DNA from: Symbiodinium kawagutii | Lineage: Eukaryota; Sar; Dinophyceae; Suessiales; Symbiodiniaceae | Direction: 5' to 3' | Assembly (NCBI GenBank): GCA_009767595.1 | Contig: VSDK01010057.1 | Coordinates: forward strand, 375,586 to 439,585 | DNA: 64,000 nucleotides | Shown here: in pieces, positions 56,305 to 64,000 of the stretch | How positions within the stretch are numbered: the stretch's first letter is position 1 | Layout of the letters: every line of letters starts with the position of its first letter | Program-made: the position numbers and the translations under genes | Notes under the pieces: model-generated | What the model was told of the DNA's origin: nothing | Databases searched by the model: none | What the model saw: only the letters and a program-made list of their open reading frames with translations

Positions 56305-56672
56305 TATAATGCTTAACAATCATCACTTCCACATACATCCACTACGCTGAACTGTCCTGGCAAATTCATGGCATGGTGTCCCATTGGTTCCATGACATTC
56401 GCGCGGGGCTTGCTGCGCGTTCATTGCACCAACTGAGACCATGGAGCCCGAACTCAGCATCTTCGCCCGCAGCAAGCATAAGATGCAGATCCCCGAGGCA
56501 CAAGCTCTGGCTCCCCATTGGATGGTTGACCCGTTTTTGACCCCCTTGGAAATTATCGCAATGAAATTAAAATGATGATGGTTGGATGGAAAAACGAGTG
56601 AATCGGACAATCTTGAACTCGCTTGGCCAAGCTGGCAGAAATTCGATGTGGATGGGGCTCAAGGTCGGCAAG
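56305..56672 (+). CDS. Coding-like region with an unexplained frame change
   Basis: Frame Y (from about 56331: TYIHYAELSWQIHGMVSHWF, HDIRAGLAARS) has strong third-base GC until about 56420. Frame X then takes over (PTETMEPELSIFARSKHKMQ, then HWMVDPFLTPLE). After two TGA codons at about 56570, frame X resumes as SESDNLELAWPSWQKFDVDG to a GT donor at 56673. An intron of about 26-30 nt would be needed between Y and X, which is implausibly short. A frameshift, sequencing error or pseudogene is possible. Confidence 0.4.
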
Positions 56673-56916
56673 TTGTGTTTTAGCTTCAGCGAGGGATTTG
56701 CTGAGATGACAAGTCTGATTACTACTACTGTGCACTCAAGCTCTCCTGGCTTGCAGTACTCATCACAGACCATCAGCCAATCGCAGTCTCTAGACCATGG
56801 TTTCTCATGCATGGACTGCTTTTGATAACACAAGACATGCTTCCAATGAAAAAACTGAAGAGACATCAACAGAAAATGCGCTACTCGTGTCTCCACAGCC
56901 TCTCTTTTCCCAAGTC

Positions 56917-57003
56917 GACCGACCTGCAAGGATTCGAACTTCCAGGATTGCCCTGCATTACAGGTAGGGCTCTGGGAGGGCAGGGCTGACCAACTAAACC
57001 CGG
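56917..57003 (-). tRNA. tRNA-like segment, not a clean tRNA
   Basis: On the minus strand there is an A-box-like TTTAGTTGGTCAG, an arm CCTAC-CTGTAAT-GCAGG (loop with GTA, as in tRNA-Tyr) and a B-box-like AGTTCGAATCC. The T stem and acceptor stem do not pair well, and spacing between the A box and this arm is too long. It may be a degraded tRNA, a tRNA-derived SINE or chance. Confidence 0.25.
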
Positions 57004-57073
57004 GTTTATTTCATCAACGGTGAAGACCCAAAATATGTTTTCGGTCCTGAAAGTGTTGACAAGTTGTGACAGT

Positions 57074-57152
57074 TGGGGGCCTCATTGTGTGACCCCCAAA
57101 TCATCTTGTTTCAATTATTTGAGTAATAAACCATCCATTTTGGGGACCCCCC
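57074..57152 (+). mobile_element. Family-A element, partial
   Basis: TTGGGGGCCTCATT, then GACCCCCAAATCATC, GAGTAATAAACCATCC and GGGGACCCCCC keep the family order without clean ends. The following 57170-57330 is open on both strands and unassigned. Confidence 0.5.
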
Positions 57153-57667
57153 TCCATTGACCAATTTCGAACAGAACCACTGCAGTTGCACCTGCAGGTG
57201 GTGGCAGTGGAAGATCGATTGCCTTCCAGGACAGTGTCCTTCTCTTACCAAGGCACTCGCGGTCTGCCAATGTGTTGATGATATCCAGCATGGAACCAGC
57301 CCAGCCTGAATCCATCCTGGTCATCTCATATGTTTTGATGTGGTCAAAGTTCCCGCCAAAACAATACTACTTCTGATGTGTTATGATGATTATGATGAGA
57401 TAATGAAGATTCAGAAGGATGAAGGATAATGCTGATGGGAATATCACTGATAGTTGTGGATGCTAGTAGACAGCACTAAGAACAGCGATGGAGACAATAC
57501 CTTTAAATGTTGAATGATGACCATGATGGAAGTATTGTCAATGCTGGTACTTTTGTCAAGCACGTAGCCCATATTGTGGCATTTATCCAGAAAGAAGCCT
57601 CATTGAGAAGCATTGTGGTTTCTTATGGCTTCTTGCGGAAACGGGATCCTTTTATCAGAACAAACCT

Positions 57668-57723
57668 AGTTTATCCTCATAAGATCCTCATTTTAGTTTC
57701 TTGGGATCTTATGAGGATAAACT
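57668..57723. repeat. Perfect 20-bp inverted repeat
   Basis: AGTTTATCCTCATAAGATCC (57668-57687) and its exact complement (57704-57723), with a 16-nt loop. ATGCTGATAGCTTTGGC, present in the exon at 57805, also occurs just after the right arm at about 57725, so part of the exon has been copied here. Confidence 0.9.
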
Positions 57724-57804
57724 AATGCTGATAGCTTTGGCCAACAAACCTAGTTTATGAGTCATGAGGATAAACTAAGCTCATAAGATCTTCTTTTTTC
57801 GCAG

Positions 57805-57882
57805 CAGAAACAAAATGCTGATAGCTTTGGCGGTTCCGCAAACGCCGCAGGTCCAGATGCTGATGCGCAGGCCAGGCACTGA
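57805..57882 (+). CDS. Terminal exon, 25 codons
   Basis: TTTTTTCGCAG, then QKQNADSFGGSANAAGPDAD, AQARH, TGA. High third-base GC, disordered composition. Confidence 0.55.
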   Translation, partial: QKQNADSFGGSANAAGPDADAQARH

Positions 57883-58086
57883 TTTTCATGACGTGAAGCA
57901 GTGAACCGGTCACATTGCCATCACTCAAAACGAGGCTTTTTAGGATCTACTGAGGGAATCTACTGTTGTACCTTCACGCTCAGTTGTAAATGTCCTGGTT
58001 TCTACTCTTGACACTTCCAATTTTCACTTCCAATTCTACTTTTAGGATCTACTTTAGGGTCGATTCTACTTTGGTTGAAGTTGCAG

Positions 58087-58571
58087 TTCCTCTGCTGTCC
58101 TTGTTGCTGCGCCCGCGGTCCTTGTTGTTTTCCTTGCTTGTTCGCTCCCAGGCATTGGCCGAGCACCCCTTAGCAGGTGACTTCAGGTTGCACGGCTCTC
58201 AGGTGGTCATGCTGCTGAAAGAAATGGGTTCCATAGATTCCCAACAATCAAAAGTTGATCGTTTTTGGGAGGATAACCATGGGTAAGCATCACATTTTGG
58301 GAGCACCTCCATCAACAACTCCTAGTGGCCACCATGTGTTTGTGCTCGTGATCATGAGAGCAGTGGCTCGAGTTGGCAAGGGCATGGCCAGGATTTTAGA
58401 TCAGACCTGGCGCGTCTCAGAACCCGATGATCACAGTCTCACAGTCAAGGCTTTGATTTCAGGCCCCTTCTTACAGCGACATTCAACACCCTCATTGCTG
58501 AGGTTACTCTGGTGATCATTCCACATCATTCCCTTTCCTTTGAACCAAACACATTGGCTAAGATGAAATAG
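58087..58571 (+). CDS. Exons of an unknown gene, 3' end
   Basis: 58087-58282 (PLLSLLLRPRSLLFSLLVRS, ALAEHPLAGDFRLHGSQVV, canonical GTAAGC donor) and 58477-58571 (ATFNTLIAEVTLVIIPHHSL, AKMK, TAG). The two do not join in phase, so an exon lies between them or they belong to different genes. The first begins with a Leu-rich hydrophobic stretch. Confidence 0.5.
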
Positions 58572-58973
58572 ATGGCAGCCCGGAGGTACCTACAGTACAT
58601 TCCAAACCTACAAATGAAACATGTCGGAGAGTCCCGTACCCGACTTGGAAACGAGGAGTTGCGCTGTAGTCCACCCCCTTGGCCTAGCTGAGGCTGCGCC
58701 AAAGATATGGAAAGCGACCCGTGGCAAGAGCTTGTTTCGATTGGGGGGCAAAGGTCGCGATGATATCCATTGAAGATATGATTGCATAGTTATTGAATAA
58801 TTATTGAATATATTGAAGCCCTTGGGAGATATATGATATCCATTGATGATATCCATTGTGTAGACTTGGCGTGCTTGAAATTACACCAGCATAGACCCCA
58901 GGTAGCGGATACATTGCACACAAACATTTCCAGGGTGTGTACCATAAACCTGTGTTGAATTGCATGGTCAAAC

Positions 58974-59515
58974 ATGAAGGGAAACAAGCATGAGCAGCGG
59001 CAGAGCAGCGGCAAAAAAAGCGCCGATCCAGCGCCACAAGGGAGACAAAAGGAAAGACAAAGGTCAAAGGGGAGACAAAGGGGAGACAAAGGGGAGACAA
59101 GCATGAGCAGCGGCAGAGCAGCGGCAAACAAAGCGCCGATCAAGAGCCACAAGGAAGACAAAGGAAAGACAAAGGGGAGACAAAGGAGAGACAAAGCCGA
59201 GACAAAGGCGAGTCAAAGGGAGACAAGCACGAGCAGCGGCAGAGCAGCGGCAAACAAAGCGCCATCCAGAGCCATAAAGGGAGACAAGCATGAGCAGCGG
59301 CAGAGCAGCGGCAAACAAAGCGCCGACCCAGAGCCACAAGGGAGACAAAGGGGAGACAAAGGGCAGACAAAGGGGAGACAAAGCCGAGACAAAGGCGAGA
59401 CAAAGGGAGTCAAGCATGAGCAGCGGCAGAGCAGCCGCAAACAAAGCGCCGCTCCAGAGCCACAAGGGAGACAAAGGGGAGACAAAGGGAGACAAGCATG
59501 AGTAGCGGCAGACCA
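58974..59515. repeat. Complex tandem repeat (GACAAAGGG with AGCAGCGGC blocks)
   Basis: Six copies of a block starting CAAGCATGAGCAGCGGCAGA at about 58986, 59098, 59225, 59284, 59411 and 59493, separated by variable numbers of GACAAAGGGGA units. Several frames on both strands stay open (+: GDKGETKGRQ; -: SPLSPLCLPFVS). Whether any is translated cannot be told here. Confidence 0.9.
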
Positions 59516-59882
59516 GCAGCAAAGAAAAGCGCTGATTCGAGGCCCTACCATAGAGAAGTAAGAACCCCTTATAGCTTGTCAGCTATCTGGAGAAAAACTG
59601 TCCCGCCAGGTCTACAGGAGAGCTCCGCTCCAAACTTGTGGCCCTAGGCGCGAGTCCAAAGTAGATGAAGATTCTGCGATGAAAACCAGGGATAGTCGTT
59701 TCATTGATCATGTTTGTAGATGTTGTGCCCTACCTCGCTCCAATATGCTCCAATCATTATGTTATTTTTGGCATTCTGCAAATTCAAAGCGAGTTGAACT
59801 CGACTCGCAGGAAAGCATCAGCAGCTGTTGAAACACCAGTTTTGGCTTGGAAAAAACAAAACAGACAGACATGTTGCTGAAG

Positions 59883-60966
59883 GCCAAGTTTGCCTTCACA
59901 GCCATGTGCCCAGAAAGCAATGGATTTTCCTTCTACGTTGGAAGCAAGTGGCGCAAGTGGTAGATGGCAGTAGTATGATGATCTGTAATTGATATTGTAT
60001 GTATGTACCGTGCTGGGCTGTACTGTAGTATAATGTAATGTAATGTCATGTAATGTAATGTAATGTAATGTAATGTAATGCAATGCGTGTACATGTATGT
60101 GTGTATTGATGGAATTTCGAACTTTGTGGATGTGCATGTGCTGCTATTTGGCCGTTTTATCAAGGCCGGGACTTTTCCTTTTCTTTGAACCTCGGTCAGG
60201 GCACTGGGTGGTTTTGTTCTCAGGGTCGGTTCGGTAAAGATCTTTTGAGTTTGCATGTGATTCAATGGGCTCACTTTCGTAGAGTTTCTTCACGGTGAAA
60301 GGGGAGAATCGCAGTCGTGCGATGTTAGGCTGTACGTGCTGGTAGTCTAAGGTCAGCACCATATCGCCTCTTGCGGCAAACCACGCCATGGCGTCGCAAG
60401 CACAGCTTGCAGCTGGGGCCGTCGCTCATTGCCTTTGACAATGTGAAATTGACAAAGGTCGGCCAGACCAGATATGCTGGGGCGCTTTGGTCAGGCTGGT
60501 GACGGTTGCAATGCCAAATATCAAGCCGTGTTGCCGTGTTCCTTTCAGATTGACAATTGGCAACAAGTACCTCAGATTTTCAGGTCCTCGCAAGGAGTGG
60601 ACCAGATTGGGGCTCGATGTTGCCACAGGAGAGCTTCCCTGTAGATGTATTCAGTCGTGAGGTCAAGACTCAAAATTGTTCATTCGCTCATAATTGTTGA
60701 TCTTTGTTCATTCTTTGTTCTGAGTTGCCTTATTCTGAAGATCAAGATCCATCAAGAACCACTGAATCATCCCGAATCTCACGACTTTCACATAGCTTGG
60801 TGATGAGTTTGCCTCACAGGATGCTATGGCTTGGGAAGCAGCTGATAGCCAGGCAGCCGGAAATCTTCGTAACCCTTGGATCGTGGACCCGTTGGAGCGC
60901 CACAGGTTCCTGGCTTTCACCACCGTTTGTCAAGCTCCCGAGCTGCGGCCTAAGCAGTGCTACTGA
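59883..60966 (+). CDS. Exons of an unknown gene, C-terminus complete
   Basis: 59883-59959 (AG|G, AKFAFTAMCPESNGFSFYVG, GT donor), possibly about 60410-60490 (LGPSLIAFDNVKLTKVGQTR), and 60820-60966 (AG|G, DAMAWEAADSQAAGNLRNPW, IVDPLERHRFLAFTTVCQAP, ELRPKQCY, TGA). The last has very strong codon bias. 60144-60389 is an intact 81-codon frame on the minus strand that could be a separate small gene. Confidence 0.5.
60030..60085. repeat. AATGT pentamer tract
   Basis: About eleven AATGT pentamers with one AATGC, the same pentamer family as the satellite at 3232. Confidence 0.9.
60144..60389 (-). CDS. Small intact minus-strand ORF, 81 aa
   Basis: ATG at 60389 (GCC-ATGG context) to TAG at 60144: MAWFAARGDMVLTLDYQHVQ, IARLRFSPFTVKKLYESEP, with a basic C-terminus (GSKKRKSPGLDKTAK). 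Third-base GC is good. No family recognised. It could be an exon, since the frame is open a further 14 codons upstream. Confidence 0.4.
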   Translation of the reverse strand: MAWFAARGDMVLTLDYQHVQPNIARLRFSPFTVKKLYESEPIESHANSKDLYRTDPENKTTQCPDRGSKKRKSPGLDKTAK

Positions 60967-61638
60967 CCCAACTGGAGGACAACGAGTTGACACCAAGGCA
61001 AAGCGGCAAGTGTCCATAGGTATTGTAATACCGTGATACTCCAACAATCGAACAAAGAGTGTCCAAATGAGAACTTTCAGAAGGGAAGCCAGCAGATTTG
61101 GGAGGACAACTATCACTCTATGTCTATGAAAACCTGAAGATATCAGTGAGCACTTATCATAGAATGCTAATTCTCTGGGCTAATCATACCACTGTCTTAA
61201 TGGCGATTTTAACGCCAGCTTCTCCCACATCAATAATCAATGAATCATCAGTGGATGCCGGTTTTATGACAACCAACCATACAAGTAAGGTCTGAATCAT
61301 TTGACATGTGTGAAGTCATGTTGATCATATGAATCAGTGATATTGCCAATCATCCATGGCGAGTCAATGTGGCAAATCATTTGTATTGCAAAACAATGCA
61401 AAACATTGGAAACCTCGGGGGCAAATTACACTCATCTCACTAACTTGGCGGATAGGAAAATCGACGTTGGAAACCCTTGTTTCACGCACCAAGTACAAGG
61501 GTTTCCTAGGGGTTCAATGGTTTTTTTCTATGGTTTCCTATGGTTTTCCTATGGTTTTTCTATGGTTTCCTATGGTTTGCTATGGATTCCTATAGTTTTA
61601 CAGGGGTATTCCAACATCGATGTTCCCATCTGGGATCC

Positions 61639-61980
61639 ATGGCGCTCTCCCCGGTGAAAAACCATGCTGCCCTGAGGCACCTCCTAGCGATTTGCTCTCT
61701 GAGCAGCTTAGGCAGCGCAGCAGACCCGAGATGGCTATGCTGTTGTGGTTCATGGTGAAGGGAGGATGCTATGGTTGATGGTGAATCAATGGTGGTTAGC
61801 GGATGATGTTATGGTTGATTATGTTGAGGATGATCAATTATGATTGCTAATGGCTATTGCTGGTGGAATTTGGTTGATTGGGATTGCTAAGAATGGTCGG
61901 TGACCGTTACCAGTGGTGCATCTCCAACGCGGAAATGTTTGAGACTGCCCCCATCCAGCAGTGGATACAGACTAGATCTA
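61639..61980 (+). CDS. 5' end of a gene with signal-peptide-like start
   Basis: ATG at 61639: MALSPVKNHAALRHLLAICS, LSSLGSAADP, a plausible signal peptide ending near GSA-A. About 61892-61978 (AAG then A, MVGDRYQWCISNAEMFETAP, IQQWIQTR, GA donor) may be the second exon. 61525-61600 upstream holds TATGGTTTYC repeats. Confidence 0.45.
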
Positions 61981-62433
61981 CCTAGTCTGTTGAGGCGCAC
62001 AGCATCAAGAAATTACCCATGACCATCCTATGACGCACTGGGGTAAGGGAACTGGTTATGTTTCATGCGTCAGCGTATGATTGTGCCATCGTACCATATC
62101 GTACCACTTTGTTGATGAAGGGGTTGTGGGTGGTACATACCATGTCATTACATTATGAGATACCGCTATTTCCGAGGAAATATTATATTTTCTGCGTAAT
62201 CCTTTGTATATGGGAGTCTCTACATTGATTAACTTGAAAAAAGAACACTCCCACGAGGGCTACATCAGAGCAAGGATGTTCCCCGTCAGTTGGAGAGTAG
62301 GGCACAAGCTCCCAACATTCCAGTTGGCCATCTAAAAGAACGGCTGTCAATAGATTGAGGACGTTCTCAAACTCCCCCTTTCCCGACAAATGATCCATGT
62401 TTAGACAATTTTATGATAATTCAATAGCTCCAG

Positions 62434-62650
62434 GGGGTTGGAAATCTCCATACCCTTGGATAGCGCCACCACAATCCCAGATGCTGCCCCAATTTCCCAT
62501 GAGAAATGTGACACCTGGAGGCCAACAGAATGGCTTCAACTCATGGCTTCGGGGACAAATGCATCACCTGCGTTCTTGTGTGTGGGTGGCTGTGGAAGCA
62601 GGCGACGCACTGAAAACGCAAGGAAGATGCTCTTGCTGTCGATCACTTGA
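62434..62650 (+). CDS. Likely terminal exon, about 72 codons
   Basis: CTCCAG then G; LEISIPLDSATTIPDAAPIS, CDTWRPTEWLQLMASGTNAS, PAFLCVGGCGSRRRTENARK, ending in TGA. Third-base GC favours this over the competing frame from 62397. Confidence 0.5.
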
Positions 62651-62773
62651 CACTCATTCTCCGACATGTGTGCTTGTGGGCATTTGCGTGTGTGTAATTC
62701 TATGAGTCCCCCTTGAAACTGCTCGTGTTTGAGTGAAAGACTTTTGCTGTGTCTTGAACTCTAAATCCTGCAG

Positions 62774-62843
62774 GGTGCAGTCGCTGAACGGCTCATATGA
62801 GCTCCTTCCTGAATCTATGTGGCCTGGACCGTTGGGAACATGA
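62774..62843 (+). CDS. Likely terminal exon, about 22 codons
   Basis: CTGCAG then G; VQSLNGSYELLPESMWPGPL, GT, TGA. High third-base GC. If real, it ends a gene different from the one at 62434, or that exon is spliced before its stop. Confidence 0.4.
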
Positions 62844-63125
62844 GAGAACTTGAAGAAATCTTTCGAAATCCTATAGTTATGCTTGGGTTGGCCCTCATGG
62901 CTACCAGTGGAATAGTAGTTGCGGCTCCTTGGGATGAAGTTCTCGTTCATTCAGTGTGGGTGCGCGTGTGTGCTGAGGGTGTTGATCAGTGTTCGTGCAC
63001 CAGGGTACAGGTCAACAACAGAGTGCTCGTACCGTAGAAGCAGATCGGTATACAAAATGTGGTTCGTTTTCAGCCGGGTCCACAGCCACATGTGTGCTTA
63101 CAAACGCTTCCAAAAAGTGAATGTA

Positions 63126-63149
63126 TATATATATATATATATATATATG
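63126..63149. repeat. (TA) microsatellite
   Basis: About twelve TA units. The flanking 62850-63370 shows no supported exon. Confidence 0.95.
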
Positions 63150-63376
63150 GGTACTGGGGAATAACCGTGCCCCTTGTGAATGGTTTAAGCAATATTTGTT
63201 GGTTATCGTTATTCCCCAGTGCCCATGCAAATCTGTAAATGTAACAATGACTAATTTTGCATTTGCTTCACCAATTTGAAATAACAATAACATTCCTCTG
63301 CTTGAACAATTCCAAGCACCTTTAAAATTTGTCTGCTTCACCAATTCTAGACAAAATTTTGAATGTTGAAACTCCT

Positions 63377-64000
63377 GTACTGTCCCTATTTCCCTTATGT
63401 CCCCTAACAAAAAAATAGGGGAAACCTGTAACTGTCCCTATTTCCCCTATTTCCCCTATGTTTGGGAGAGATCTGGAGCCAACCTCTCTAGAGATCTTCT
63501 CCAAAATAGGGGAAAATAGGGACAGTACAGCACTTCCAGTAGGTTGGGTTCCAAAACCTGTAACTGTCCCTATTTCCCCTATGTCCCCTAAGGTTGGGAG
63601 AGATCTGGAGCCAACCTCTCTAGAGATCTTCTCCAAAATAGGGGAAAATAGGGACAGTACAGCACTTCCAGTAGGTTGGGTTCCAAAACCTGTAACTGTC
63701 CCTATTTCCCCTATGTCCCCTAAGGAAAAAATAGGGGAAACCCGTAACTGTCCCTATTTCCCCTATTTCCCCTATGTTTGGGGAGATCTGGAGCCAACCT
63801 CTATAGAGATCTTCTCCAAAATAGGGGAAAATAGGGACAGTACAGCACTTCCAGTAGGTTGGGTTCCAAAACCTGTAACTGTCCCTATTTCCCCTATTTC
63901 CCCTATGTTTGGGAGAGATCCCTGAGGATGTTGGGTTCCCAAGGAAACAAGGGAAATAGGGACAGTACAGGGTTTTGAGCAGGTTTGGTTCCAAAACCTG
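63377..64000. repeat. Tandem array of inverted-repeat units, runs off the window
   Basis: A unit of about 132 bp bounded by AACTGTCCCTATTTCCCC and its near-complement GGGGAAAATAGGGACAGT recurs about four times (starts near 63427, 63559, 63691, 63873). It contains GAGATCTGGAGCCAACCTCT. As 132 is a multiple of three, one frame stays open (LEPTSLEIFSKIGENRDST). The last copy diverges and the array continues past 64000. Confidence 0.9.

Noticed and set aside
58974..59551. Long frames of 112-175 codons on both strands in the AGCAGCGGC/GACAAAGGG array
   Set aside because: Several frames are open at once because of the repeat structure. Nothing visible selects one as a real protein.

Overview
The window looks like nuclear DNA of a dinoflagellate, most likely from the Symbiodiniaceae/Suessiales group. 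The best evidence is splicing. A Rab GTPase gene can be read through 12 exons (16416-20848), and ten of its eleven introns begin with GC and one with GA. Ten of the eleven acceptors are AG followed by G. GC and GA donors with AG|G acceptors are the published hallmark of Symbiodinium-type genomes. Exons are short (29-68 bases in the Rab gene), so most real exons lie outside the long ORFs. I read them from acceptor, donor, phase and third-base GC.

Layout. 1-1350: nothing convincing. 1630-5986: a multi-exon gene whose fifth intron holds a 1.5 kb near-perfect satellite. 7011-7718: orphan exons. 7910-10538: a secreted or targeted SET-domain protein of the Rubisco-LSMT/SETD type. 11346-14658: further plus-strand exons, including a gene with seven consecutive phase-0 introns. 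15095-16126: a minus-strand gene, head to head with the Rab gene at 16416-20848. 21384-27244: 3' parts of three plus-strand genes. 28010-29098: an intronless minus-strand ORF interrupted by one TAG. 29546-38991: scattered exons, AT-rich microsatellites, a C-run/G-run block and minisatellites. 39491-44196: a gene with two ZZ zinc fingers. 44550-46151: an intronless polytopic membrane protein with a PAS-like domain. 46569-62843: exons of about ten more plus-strand genes. 58974-59515 and 63377-64000: tandem repeat arrays, the second running off the window. Nearly everything supported is on the + strand.

The most interesting signal is two families of short (about 103-180 bp) terminal-inverted-repeat elements with 2-bp target duplications. 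Family A ends TGGTGGTTTCTCA; family B ends TGGCTATGGGTCA. They sit preferentially in short introns of 141-220 nt and make up most of each. One B copy (1772-1951) appears to be an entire intron: its GA duplication supplies the G of the acceptor AG and the GA donor, and the frame continues across it. Another B copy makes a GT donor from its duplication plus its first base. One A copy in a Rab intron has its empty site preserved next to it. These look like introner-type elements, DNA transposons that create introns. Introners are reported in dinoflagellates; I cannot tell whether these two families have been described.

Limits: GC-rich exons are often open in several frames and on both strands, no alignments could be run, and many exons cannot be assigned to a named protein. 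Those entries give what is visible and carry low confidence.
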